In this document: one piece after another, positions 41,701-55,024 of the stretch
Numbering within the stretch: position 1 is the first letter of the stretch
Layout of the letters: each line of letters opens with the position of its first letter
Origin: Siphlonurus alternatus
Lineage: Eukaryota > Arthropoda > Insecta > Ephemeroptera > Siphlonuridae
Assembly: GCA_949825025.1 (NCBI GenBank)
Contig: OX463780.1
Coordinates: forward strand, 49,709,488 to 49,773,487
Reading direction: 5' to 3'
Length of the DNA: 64,000 nt
Notes under the pieces: generated by a model
Told to the model about the DNA's origin: nothing
Databases searched by the model: none
The model's input: the letters and a program-made list of their open reading frames with translations, nothing else
Position numbers and translations under genes: made by a program

Positions 41701-44700
41701 TCAATTCAATTCAATTCAATGCAGTTCAGTTCATTTATTCCATTCAATTCACTTATTAAATTCAATTCAATTCAATCTAATTCATTTATTCAATTCAATT
41801 CAATTCAATTCAAATCAATTCAAATCAATTCAAATCAATTCAATTCAATTCAATTCAAATCAATTCAACTCAAATCTATTCAATTCAATTCAATTCAATT
41901 CAATTCAAGGCAATTCAATTCAATTCAATTCAATTCAAATCAATTTAATTCAATTCAATTCAAATCAATTCAAATTTATTCAATTCAATTCAATTCAATT
42001 TAATTCAATTCAAATCAATTCAAATCAATTCAAATTTATTCAATTCATTTATTCAATTCAATTCAATTCATTTATTCAATTCAATTCAATTCAATTCAAT
42101 GCAGTTCAGTTCATTTATTCAATTCAATTCACTTATTAAATTCAATTCAATTCAATTCAATTCATTTATTCAATTTATTTCAATTCAATTCAATTCAATT
42201 CAAATCAATTCAATTCAAATCAAATCAATTCAATTCAATTCAATTCAAATCAAGTCAATTCAATTCAATTCAAATCTATTCAATTCAATTCAATTCAAGT
42301 CATTTCAAATCAATTTAATTTAATTCAATTCAAATCAATTCAAATTTATTCAATTCATTTATTCAATTCAATTCAATTCAATTCAAATCAATGCAATTCA
42401 ATTCATTTATTCAATTCAATTCAATTCAATTCAATTCAATTCAAATCAATTCAATTCATTTATTCAATTCAATTTAATTCAATTCAATTTAATTTAATTT
42501 AATTCAATTCATTTATTCAATTCAATTCAATTTATTTCAATTCAATTTAATTCAATTCAATTCAAATCAAATCAATTCATTTATTCAATTCAAGTCAATT
42601 CAATTCAATCAATTCAAATCAATTCAATTCATTTATTCAATTCATTTCAATTCAAATCAATTCAAATCAATTCAATTCAATTCAATTCAATCCAAATCAA
42701 TTCAATTCAATTCATTTATTCAATTCATTTATTCTATTCAATTCAATTCAATTCAATTTAATTCAATTCATTTATTCAATTCAATTCAATTTATTTCAAT
42801 TCAATTTAATTCAATTCAATTCAAATCAATTCAATTCAATTCATTTATTCAATTCAATTCAATTCAATTCAATTCAATTCAATTCAATTCATTTATTCAA
42901 TTCAATTCAATTTAATTCAAATCAATTTAATTCAAATCAATTTAATTTAATTCAATTCATTTATTCAATTCAATTCAATTTATTTCAATTCAATTTAATT
43001 GAATTCAAATCAATTCAATTCATTTATTCAATTCAATTCAATTAAATTCAATTCAATTCAATTTAATTCAATTCAAATCAATTCAAATCAATTCAAATCA
43101 ATTCAAATTTATTCAATTCATTTATTCAATTCAATTCAATTCATTTATTCAATTCATTCAATTCAATTCAATTCAATTCAAATTAATTCAATTCGATTCA
43201 ATTCAAATCAATTTAATTCAATTCAAATCAATTCAATTCATTTATTCAATTGATCCAATTCAAGTCAATTCAATTCAAATCAAATCAATTCAATTCAATT
43301 CAATTCAATTCAATTCAATTCAATTCAATTCAATTCAATTCAATTCAAATCAATTCAATTCAATTTAATTTAATTAATTTCAATTCAAATCAATTCAATT
43401 CTTTTATTCAATTCATTCAATTCAAGTCAATACAATTCAAATCAATTTAATTGATATCAATTCAAATCAATTCAAATTTATTCAATTCATTTATTCAATT
43501 CAATTCAATTCAAATCAATGCAATTCAATTCATTTATTCAATTCAATTCAATTCAATTCAATTCATTCATTCAATTCATTTATTCAATTCAATTCAATTC
43601 AATTCAATTTAATTTAATTCAATTCATTTATTCAATTCAATTCAATTTATTTCAATTCAATTTAATTCAATTCAATTCTAATCAATTCAATTCATTTATT
43701 CAATTCAAGTCAATTCAATTCAATCAATTCAAATCAATTTAATTCAAATCAATTCAAATCAATTCAATTCATTTATTCAATTCATTTCAATTCAAATCAA
43801 TTCAATTCAAATCAATTCAATTTATTTATTCAATTCAATTCAATTCAATGCAGTTCAATTCAAATCATTTCAATTCAATTCATTTATTCAATTCAATTCA
43901 ATTCACTTATTTAATTCAATTCAATTCAATTCATTTATTCAATTCAAATCAAGTCAATTTATTTATTCAATTCATTCAATTCAAGTCAATTCAATTCAAA
44001 TCAATTCAAATCAATTCAATTCAAATCAATTCAATTCAATTCATTTATTCAATTCATTCAATTTAAGTCAATTCAATTTAAATCAATTCAATTCAATTCA
44101 ATTCAAATCAATTCAAATCAATTCATTTATTCAATTCAATGCAGTTCAATTCAAATCAATTCAATTCAATTCATTTATTCAATTCAATTCAATTCACTTA
44201 TTTAATTCAATTCAACTCAATTTAATTTAATTCAATTCATTTATTCAATTCAATTCAATTTATTTCAATTTAATTCAATTCAAATCAAATCAATTCATTT
44301 ATTCAATTCAAGTCAATTCAATTCAATCAATTCAAATCAATTCAATTCAAATCAATTCAAATCAATTCAATTCATTTATGCAATTTATTCAATTCAAATC
44401 AATTCAAATCAATTCATTTCATTTATTCAATTCAATTCAATTCAATGCAGTTCAATTCAAATCAATTCAATTCAATTCAATTCATTTGGTCAATTCAATT
44501 CAATTCACTTATTTAATTCAATTCAATTCAATTCATTTATTCAATTCAATTCAAAGCAAGTCAATTTATTTATTCAATTCATTCAATTCAAGTCAATTCA
44601 ATTCAATTCAATTCAATTCAATTCAATTCAAATCAATTCAATTTCATTCAATTCAATTCATTTATTCAATTCATTCAATTCAAGTCAATTCAAATCAATT

Positions 44701-46265
44701 CAATTCAATTCAAATCAATTCAAATCAATTCAATTCATTTATTCAATTCATTGCAATTCAATTCAATCCAATCCAATCCAATCCAATGCAATCCAATTCA
44801 ATTTTATTCAATTCATTTATTCAATTCAATTCATTTATTCAATTCAATTCAATTCAAATCAATTCAATTCAATTCATTTATTCAATTCATTTATTCAATT
44901 CAATTCAATTCAATTCAATTCAATTCAATTCAATTCAATTTAATTTAATTCAATTTATTTCAATTCAATTTAATTCAATTCAATTCAAGTCAATTCAATT
45001 CAAACAATTCAAATCAATTCAATTCAAATCAATTCAAATCAATTCAATTCATTTATTCAATTCAATTCAAATCAATTCAATTCAAATCAAATCAATTCAA
45101 TTCAATTTTATTCAATTTAATTTAATTTAATTCAATTCAATTCAATTCTTTTATTCAATTCATTCAATTCAAGTAAATTCAATTCAAATCAATTCAATTT
45201 AATTCAATTCAAATCAATTCAAATCAATTCAAATTTATTCAATTCATTTATTCAATTCAATTGAATTCAATTCAAATCAATTCAATTCATTTATTAAATT
45301 CAATTCAATTCAAATCAATTCAATTCATTTATTCATTTCAATTCAATTCAATTTAATTTAATTCAGTTCATTTATTCAATTCAATTCAATTTATTTCAAT
45401 TCAATTTAATTCAATTCAAATCAATTCAATTCATTTATTCAATTCAAGTTAATTCAATTCAATCAATTCAAATCAATTCAATTCAAATCAATTCAAATCA
45501 ATTCAATTCATTTATTCAATTCATTTCAATTCAAATCAATTCAAATCAATTCAAATCAATTCAATTCAAATCAATTCAATTCAATTCAATGCAGTTCAAT
45601 TCAAATCAATTCAATTCAATTTCATTCAATTCAAATCAATTCAATTCATTTATTCAATTCATTCAATTCAAGTCAATTCAATTTAAATCAATTCAAATTA
45701 ATTCAATTCATTTATTCAATTCAATTCAATAAAATTCAATTCAATTCACTTATTTAATTCAATTCAATTCAATTCATTTATTCAATTCAATTCAAAGCAA
45801 GTCAATTTATTTATTCAATTCATTCAATTCAAGTCAATTTAATTCAAATCAATTCAATTCAATTCAGTTCAAATCAATTCAATTTCATTCAATTCAATTC
45901 ATTTATTCAATTCATTCAATTCAAGTGAATTCAAATCAATTCAATTCAAATCAATTCAAATCAATTCAATTCATTTATTCAATTCATTGCAATTCAATTC
46001 AATCCAATCCAATCCAATCCAATTCAATTTTATTCAATTCATTTATTCAATTCAATTCATTTATTCAATTCAATTCAATTCAATTCAAATCAATTCAATT
46101 CAATTCATTTATTCAATTCATTTATTCAATTCAATTCAATTCAATTTAATTCAATTTATTTCAATTCAATTTAATTCAATTCAAGTCAATTCAATTCAAG
46201 TCAATTCAATTCAAACAATTCAAATCAATTCAATTCAAATCAATTCAAATCAATTTAAATCAATT
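38720..46265 (+). repeat. HOR block D3, dispersed copy of D1/D2
   Basis: Landmarks: CACTTC variant 38990, P 39114, Q 39494, S 40058, GATCC 40622, GATATC 40773, P 41719, Q 42099, S 42688, GATCC 43252, GATATC 43453, TATGC box 44378, G1 44488, C1 44765-44794, GAATTC 45263, GCAG box 45589, C2 46001-46020. It keeps both GATCC/GATATC pairs, like D2, and the leading P/Q pair, like D1, so it is the fullest version of the left part of D. Q' and the GGTC of G2 are missing: the offset to D2 drops from 33627 (GCAG box) to 33440 after the site, with an odd CAATAAAATTC at about 45728. Homology with D2 ends near 46265. Confidence 0.87.
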
Positions 46266-48440
46266 CAATTCATTTATTCAATTCAATTCAAATCAATTCA
46301 ATTCAATTCAAATCAAATCAATTCAATTCAATTTTATTCAATTTAATTTAATTTAATTCAATTCAATTCAATTCTTTTATTCAATTCATTCAATTCAAGT
46401 CAATTTAATTCAAATCAATTTAATTTAATTCAATTCAAATCAATTCAAATTTATTCAATTCATTTATTCAATTCAATTCAATTGAATTCAATTCAAATCA
46501 ATTCAATTCATTTATTAAATTCAATTCAATTCAAATCAATTCAATTCATTTATTCATTTCAATTCAATTCAATTTAATTTAATTCAATTCATTTATTCAA
46601 TTCAATTCAATTTATTTCAATTCAATTTAATTCAATTCAAATCAATTCAATTCATTTATTCAATTCAAGTTAATTTAATTCAATCAATTCAAATCAATTC
46701 AATTCAAATCAATTCAAATCAATTCAATTCATTTATTCAATTCAATTCAATTCAAATCAATTCAAATCAATTCAATTCAAATCAATTCAATTCAATGCAG
46801 TTCAATTCAAATCAATTCAATTTCATTCAATTCAAATCAATTCAATTCATTTATTCAATTCATTCAATTCAAGTCAATTCAATTTAAATCAATTCAAATT
46901 AATTCAATTCATTTATTCAATTCAATTCAATGCAGTTCAGTTCATTTATTCAATTCAATTCACTTATTTAATTCAATTCAAGTCAATTCAATTCAAACAA
47001 TTCAAATCAATTCAATTCAAATCAATTCAATTCAAATCAATTCAAATCAATTCAATTTATTTATTCAATTCAATTAAAATCAATTCAATTCAATTCAATT
47101 CAAATCAAATCAATTCAATTCAATTTTATTCAATTTAATTTAATTTAATTCAATTCAATTCAATTCTTTTATTCAATTCATTCAATTCAAGTCAATTCAA
47201 TTCAAATCAATTTAATTTAATTCAATTCAAATCAATTCAAATTTATTCAATTCAATTCAATTCAATTCAATTCAATTCAATTCAATTCAAGGCAATTCAA
47301 TTCAATTCAATTCAATTCAATTCAATTCAAATCAATTTAATTTAATTCAATTCAAATCAATTCAAATTTATTCAATTCAATTCAATTCAATTTAATTCAA
47401 TTCAAATCAATTCAAATCAATTCAAATTTATTCAATTCATTTATTCAATTCAATTCAATACAATTCAATTCATTTATTCAATTCATTCAATTCAAGTCAA
47501 TTCAATTCAAATCAATTCAATTCGATTCAATTCAAATCAATTTAATTCAATTTAATTCAATTCAAATTAATTCAATTCATTTATTCAATTCAATTCAATT
47601 CAATGCAGTTCAGTTCATTTATTCAATTCAATTCATTTATTCAATTCAATTCAATTCAATTCAAATCAATTCAATTCAAATCAATTCAAATCAATTCAAT
47701 TCAATTCAATTCAATTCAAATCAATTCAATTCAATTCAATTCAAATCTATTCAATTCAATTCAATTCAATTCAATTCAATTCAAGTCAATTCAAATCAAT
47801 TTAATTTAATTCAATTCAAATCAATTCAAATTTATTCAATTCATTTATTCAATTCAATTCAATTCAATTCAAATCAATGCAATTCAAATCAATTCAATTC
47901 ATTTTTTCAATTCATTTTAATTCAAATCAATTCAATTCAAATCAATTCAAATCAATTCAATTCATTTATTCAATTCAATTCAATTCAATGCAGTTCAATT
48001 CAAATCAATTCAATTCAATTCAATTCATTTATTCAATTCAATTCAATTCAATTCAATTCAATTCAATTCAAATCAATTCAAATCAATTCAATTCATTTAT
48101 TCAATTCAATTCAATTCAATGCAGTTCAATTCAAATCAATTCAATTCAATTCAATTCATTTATTCAATTCAATTCAATTCAATTCAATTCAATTCAATTC
48201 AATTCAATTCAATTCAAATCAATTCAATTCATTTATTCAATTCAATTTAATTCAATTCAATTTAATTTAATTTAATTCAATTCATTTATTCAATTCAATT
48301 CAATTTATTTCAATTCAATTTAATTCAATTCAATTCAAATCAAATCAATTCATTTATTCAATTCAAGTCAATTCAATTCAATCAATTCAAATCAATTCAA
48401 TTCATTTATTCAATTCATTTCAATTCAAATCAATTCAATT
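46266..48440 (+). repeat. Block E1, landmark-poor half-unit
   Basis: Contains GAATTC 46484, a GCAG box near 46796, Q' 46930, Q'' 47603 (a Q box with CATTTATTC in place of CACTTATTAAATTC) and two GCAG boxes at 47988 and 48119. There is no G, C, GATCC or GATATC landmark. The first half resembles the stretch between C1 and Q' of D units; the second half resembles E2 at offsets of about 14.59-14.60 kb. The right end, from about 48236, is the link TTAATTCAATTCAATTTAAT followed by sequence leading into S of H1. The same link precedes H3. Confidence 0.8.
47960..48170 (+). repeat. Local tandem duplication with a 131-bp period
   Basis: Two GCAGTTCAATTC boxes with the same flanks (AAATCAATTCAATTCATTTA before, several AATTC and CATTTATTC after) have their ATG at 47988 and 48119, 131 bp apart. 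The corresponding part of E2 (about 62460-62570) has neither box. This accounts for part of the drop in E1-E2 offset from 14586 at Q'' to 14329 at S. Confidence 0.7.
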
Positions 48441-51400
48441 CAATTCAATCCAAATGAATTCAATTCAATTCATTTATTCAATTCATTTATTCAATTCAAT
48501 TCAATTCGATTCGATTCAATTCAATTCAATTTAATTTAATTCAATTCATTTATTCAATTCAATTCAATTTATTTCAATTCAATTTAATTCAATTCAATTC
48601 AAATCAATTCAATTCATTTATTCAATTCAATTCAATTCAATTCATTTATTCAATTCAATTCAATTTAATTCATATCAATTTAATTTAATTCAATTCATTT
48701 ATTCAATTCAATTCAATTTATTTCAATTCAATTTAATTGAATTCAATTCAAATCAATTCAATTCATTTATTCAATTCAATTCAATTAAATTCATCTCAAT
48801 TCAATTTAATTCAATTCAAATCAATTCAAATCAATTCAAATTTATTCAATTCATTTATTCAATTCAATTCAATTCAATTCATTTATTCAATTCATTCAAT
48901 TCAAGTCAATTCAATTCAAATCAATTCAATTCGATTCAATTCAAATCAATTTAATTCAATTTAATTCAATTCAAATCAATTAAATTCATTTATTCAATTG
49001 ATCCAATTCAAGTCAATTCAATTCAAATCAAATCAATTCAATTCAATTCAATTCAATTCAATTCAATTCAATTCAATTCAAATCAATTCAATTCAATTTA
49101 ATTTAATTAATTTCAATTCAAATCAATTCAATTCTTTTATTCAATTCATTCAATTCAAGTCAATACAATTCAACTCAATTTAATTGATATCAATTCAAAT
49201 CAATTCAAATTTATTCAATTCATTTATTCAATTCAATTCAAATCAATGCAATTCAATTCATTTATTCAATTCAATTCAATTTAATTAAATTCAATTCATT
49301 CATTCAATTCATTTATTCAATTCAATTCAATTCAATTCAATTTAATTTAATTCAATTCATTTATTCAATTCAATTCAATTTATTTCAATTCAATTTAATT
49401 CAATTCAATTCTAATCAATTCAATTCATTTATTCAATTCAAGTCAATTCAATTCAATCAATTCAAATCAATTCAATTCAAATCAATTCAAATCAATTCAA
49501 TTCATTTATTCAATTCATTTCAATTCAAGTCAATACAATTCAAATCAATTCAATTCAATTCAAATCAATTCAATTCAAATCAATTCAATTCAATTCATTT
49601 ATTCAATTCATTCAATTTAAGTCAATTCAATTTAAATCAATTCAATTCAATTCAATTCAAATCAATTCAAATCAATTCAATTCATTTATTCAATTCAATG
49701 CAGTTCAATTCAAATCAATTCAATTCAATTCATTTATTCAATTCAATTCAATTCACTTATTTAATTCAATTCAACTTAATTTAATTTAATTCAATTCATT
49801 TATTCAATTCAATTCAATTTATTTCAATTCAATTTAATTCAATTCAATTCAAATCAAATCAATTCATTTATTCAATTCAAGTCAATTCAATTCAATCAAT
49901 TCAAATCAATTCAATTCAAATCAATTCAAATCAATTCAATTCATTTATGCAATTTATTCAATTCAAATCAATTCAAATCAATTCAATTCATTTATTCAAT
50001 TCAATTCAATTCAATGCAGTTCAATTCAAATCAATTCAATTCAATTCAATTCATTTGGTCAATTCAATTCAATTCACTTATTTAATTCAATTCAATTCAA
50101 TTCATTTATTCAATTCAATTCAAAGCAAGTCAATTTATTTATTCAATTCATTCAATTCAAGTCAATTCAATTCAAATCAATTCAATTCAAATCAATTCAA
50201 TTCATTTATTCAATTCATTTCAATTCAAATCAATTCAAATCAATTCAATTCAAATCAATTCAATTCAATGCAGTTCAATTCAAATCAATTCAATTCAATT
50301 TCATTCAATTCAAATCAATTCAATTCAATTCTTTTATTCAATTCATTCAATTCAAGTCAATTCAATTTAAATAAATTCAAATTAATTCAATTCATTTATT
50401 CAATTCAATTCAATTCAATGCAGTTCAGTTCATTTATTCAATTCAATTCACTTATTTAATTCAATTCAAGTCAATTCAATTCAAATCAATTCAATTCAAA
50501 TCAAATCAATTCAATTCATTTATTCAATTCAAATCAATTCAATTCAATTGAACTCAATTCAAATCAATTCAATTCAATTCAATTCATTTGGTCAATTCAA
50601 TTCAATTCACTTATTTAATTCAATTCAATTCAATTCATTTATTCAATTCAATTCAAAGCAAGTCAATTTATTTATTCAATTCATTCAATTCAAGTCAATT
50701 TAATTCAAATCAATTCAATTCAATTCAATTCAAATCAATTCAATTTCATTCAATTCAATTCATTTATTCAATTCATTCAATTCAAGTCAATTCAAATCAA
50801 TTCAATTCAATTCAAATCAATTCAAATCAATTCAATTCATTTATTCAATTCATTGCAATTCAATTCAATCCAATCCAATCCAATCCAATTCAATTTTATT
50901 CAATTCATTTATTCAATTCAATTCATTTATTCAATTCAATTCAATTCAATTCAAATCAATTCAATTCATTTATTCAATTCATTTATTCAATTCAATTCAA
51001 TTCAATTTAATTTAATTCAATTTATTTCAATTCAATTTAATTCAATTCAATTCAATTCAAGTCAATTCAATTCAAACAATTCAAATCAATTCAATTCAAA
51101 TCAATTCAAATCAATTCAATTCATTTATTCAATTCAATTCAAATCAATTCAATTCAATTCAATTCAAATCAAATCAATTCAATTCAATTTTATTCAATTT
51201 AATTTAATTTAATTCAATTCAATTCAATTCTTTTATTCAATTCATTCAATTCAAGTCAATTCAATTCAATTCAATTTAATTTAATTCAATTCAAATCAAT
51301 TCAAATTTATTCAATTCATTTATTCAATTCAATTCAATTCAAATCAATGCAATTCAATTCATTTATTCAATTCAATTCAATTCAATTCAAATCAATTCAA

Positions 51401-51800
51401 ATCAATTCAATTCATTCATTCAATTCATTTATTCAATTCATTTATTCAATTCAATTCAAATCAAGTCAATTTATTTATTCAATTCATTCAATTCAAGTCA
51501 ATTCAAATCAATTCAAATCAATTCAATTTAATTTCATTTAATTCAAATTAATTCAATTCATTTATTCAATTCAATTCAATTCAATGCAGTTCAGTTCATT
51601 TATTCAATTCAATTCACTTATTTAATTCAATTTAATTCAATTCATTTATTCAATTCAATTCAATTAAATTCAATTCAATTTAATTCAATTCAATTCAAAT
51701 CAAATCAATTCATTTATTCAATTCAAGTCAATTCAATTCAATCAATTCAAATCAATTCAATTCATTTATTCAATTCATTTCAATTCAAATCAATTCAATT
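48441..51800 (+). repeat. HOR unit H1 (type A of an A-B dimer)
   Basis: Landmarks: S 48446 in the H-only form CAATCCAAATGAATTC, double CpG CGATTCGATTC 48507, CATATC near 48672, CATCTC near 48792, GATCC 49000, GATATC 49186, TATGC box 49947, G1 50057, GCAG box 50268, Q' 50418, TTGAACTC near 50549, G2 50590, C 50867-50886, Q' 51584. There is no CCAAT patch after G1. The GCAG-to-G2 distance is 322 bp, as in D1 and D2, whereas G1 to GCAG is 211 bp instead of 1086-1091 bp. H therefore looks like a D unit that lost about 880 bp. Type A markers are CAAATCAAATC after GATCC and TTTTATTCAATTC after the CCAAT patch. Confidence 0.92.
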
Positions 51801-54800
51801 CAATTCAATCCAAATGAATTCAATTCAATTCATTTATTCAATTCATTTATTCAATTCAATTCAATTCGATTCGATTCAATTCAATTCAATTTAATTTAAT
51901 TCAATTCATTTATTCAATTCAATTCAATTTATTTCAATTCAATTTAATTCAATTCAATTCAAATCAATTCAATTCATTTATTCAATTCAATTCAATTCAA
52001 TTCATTTATTCAATTCAATTCAATTTAATTCATATCAATTTAATTTAATTCAATTCATTTATTCAATTCAATTCAATTTATTTCAATTCAATTTAATTGA
52101 ATTCAATTCAAATCAATTCAATTCATTTATTCAATTCAATTCAATTAAATTCATCTCAATTCAATTTAATTCAATTCAAATCAATTCAAATCAATTCAAA
52201 TTTATTCAATTCATTTATTCAATTCAATTCAATTCAATTCATTTATTCAATTCATTCAATTCAAGTCAATTCAATTCAAATCAATTCAATTCGATTCAAT
52301 TCAAATCAATTTAATTCAATTTAATTCAATTCAAATCAATTAAATTCATTTATTCAATTGATCCAATTCAAGTCAATTCAATTCAAATCAATTCAATTCA
52401 ATTCAATTCAATTCAATTCAATTCAATTCAAATCAATTCAATTCAATTTAATTTAATTAATTTCAATTCAAATCAATTCAATTCTTTTATTCAATTCATT
52501 CAATTCAAGTCAATACAATTCAACTCAATTTAATTGATATCAATTCAAATCAATTCAAATTTATTCAATTCATTTATTCAATTCAATTCAAATCAATGCA
52601 ATTCAATTCATTTATTCAATTCAATTCAATTTAATTAAATTCAATTCATTCATTCAATTCATTTATTCAATTCAATTCAATTCAATTCAATTCAATTTAA
52701 TTTAATTCAATTCATTTATTCAATTCAATTCAATTTATTTCAATTCCATTTAATTCAATTCAATTCTAATCAATTCAATTCATTTATTCAATTCAAGTCA
52801 ATTCAATTCAATCAATTCAAATCAATTCAATTCAAATCAATTCAAATCAATTCAATTCATTTATTCAATTCATTTCAATTCAAGTCAATACAATTCAAAT
52901 CAATTCAATTCAATTCAAATCAATTCAAATCAATTCAATTCAATTCATTTATTCAATTCATTCAATTTAAGTCAATTCAATTTAAATCAATTCAATTCAA
53001 TTCAATTCAAATCAATTCAAATCAATTCAATTCATTTATTCAATTCAATGCAGTTCAATTCAAATCAATTCAATTCAATTCATTTATTCAATTCAATTCA
53101 ATTCACTTATTTAATTCAATTCAACTTAATTTAATTTAATTCAATTCATTTATTCAATTCAATTCAATTTATTTCAATTCAATTTAATTCAATTCAATTC
53201 AAATCAAATCAATTCATTTATTCAATTCAAGTCAATTCAATTCAATCAATTCAAATCAATTCAATTCAAATCAATTCAAATCAATTCAAATCAATTCAAT
53301 TCATTTATGCAATTTATTCAATTCAAATCAATTCAAATCAATTCAATTCATTTATTCAATTCAATTCAATTCAATGCAGTTCAATTCAAATCAATTCAAT
53401 TCAATTCAATTCATTTGGTCAATTCAATTCAATTCACTTATTTAATTCAATTCAATTCAATTCATTTATTCAATTCAATTCAAAGCAAGTCAATTTATTT
53501 ATTCAATTCATTCAATTCAAGTCAATTCAATTCAAATCAATTCAATTCAATTCAATTCAAATCAATTCAAATCAATTCAATTCATTTATTCAATTCATTT
53601 CAATTCAAATCAATTCAAATCAATTCAATTCAAATCAATTCAATTCAATGCAGTTCAATTCAAATCAATTCAATTCAATTTCATTCAATTCAAATCAATT
53701 CAATTCAATTCTTTTATTCAATTCATTCAATTCAAGTCAATTCAATTTAAATCAATTCAAATTAATTCAATTCATTTATTCAATTCAATTCAATTCAATG
53801 CAGTTCAGTTCATTTATTCAATTCAATTCACTTATTTAATTCAATTCAAGTCAATTCAATTCAAATCAATTCAATTCAAATCAAATCAATTCAATTCATT
53901 TATTCAATTCAATTCAAATCAATTCAATTCAATTGAACTCAATTCAAATCAATTCAATTCAATTCAATTCATTTGGTCAATTCAATTCAATTCACTTATT
54001 TAATTCAATTCAATTCAATTCATTTATTCAATTCAATTCAAAGCAAGTCAATTTATTTATTCAATTCATTCAATTCAAGTCAATTTAATTCAAATCAATT
54101 CAATTCAATTCAATTCAAATCAATTCAATTTCATTCAATTCAATTCATTTATTCAATTCATTCAATTCAAGTCAATTCAAATCAATTCAATTCAATTCAA
54201 ATCAATTCAAATCAATTCAATTCATTTATTCAATTCATTGCAATTCAATTCAATCCAATCCAATCCAATCCAATTCAATTTTATACAATTCATTTATTCA
54301 ATTCAATTCATTTATTCAATTCAATTCAATTCAATTCAAATCAATTCAATTCATTTATTCAATTCATTTATTCAATTCATTTATTCAATTCAATTCAATT
54401 CAATTTAATTTAATTCAATTTATTTCAATTCAATTTAATTCAATTCAATTCAAGTCAATTCAATTCAAACAATTCAAATCAATTCAATTCAAATCAATTC
54501 AAATCAATTCAATTCATTTATTCAATTCAATTCAAATCAATTCAATTCAATTCAAATCAAATCAATTCAATTCAATTTTATTCAATTTAATTTAATTTAA
54601 TTCAATTCAATTCAATTCTTTTATTCAATTCATTCAATTCAAGTCAATTCAATTCAAATCAATTTAATTTAATTCAATTCAAATCAATTCAAATTTATTC
54701 AATTCATTTATTCAATTCAATTCAATTCAAATCAATGCAATTCAATTCATTTATTCAATTCAATTCAATTCAATTCAAATCAATTCAAATCAATTCAATT

Positions 54801-55024
54801 CATTCATTCAATTCATTTATTCAATTCAATTTAATTCAATTCAATTTAATTTAATTTAATTCAATTCATTTATTCAATTCAATTCAATTTATTTCAATTC
54901 AATTTAATTCAATTCAATTCAAATCAAATCAATTCATTTATTCAATTCAAGTCAATTCAATTCAATCAATTCAAATCAATTCAATTCATTTATTCAATTC
55001 ATTTCAATTCAAATCAATTCAATT
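51801..55024 (+). repeat. HOR unit H2 (type B)
   Basis: Landmarks: S 51806, CGATTCGATTC 51867, GATCC 52360, GATATC 52536, TATGC box 53307, G1 53417, GCAG box 53648, Q' 53798, G2 53975, C 54252-54271. It is 3360 bp from H1 at S, CpG pair and GATCC alike. Type B markers are CAATTCCATTTAATTC near 52745, CAAATCAATTC after GATCC, an extra pentamer before TTGAACTC, and TTTTATACAATTC near 54280. All of these recur in H4 but not in H1 or H3. At its right end the Q' segment is replaced by the E1-type link, which shortens the step to H3 to 3224 bp. Confidence 0.92.
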
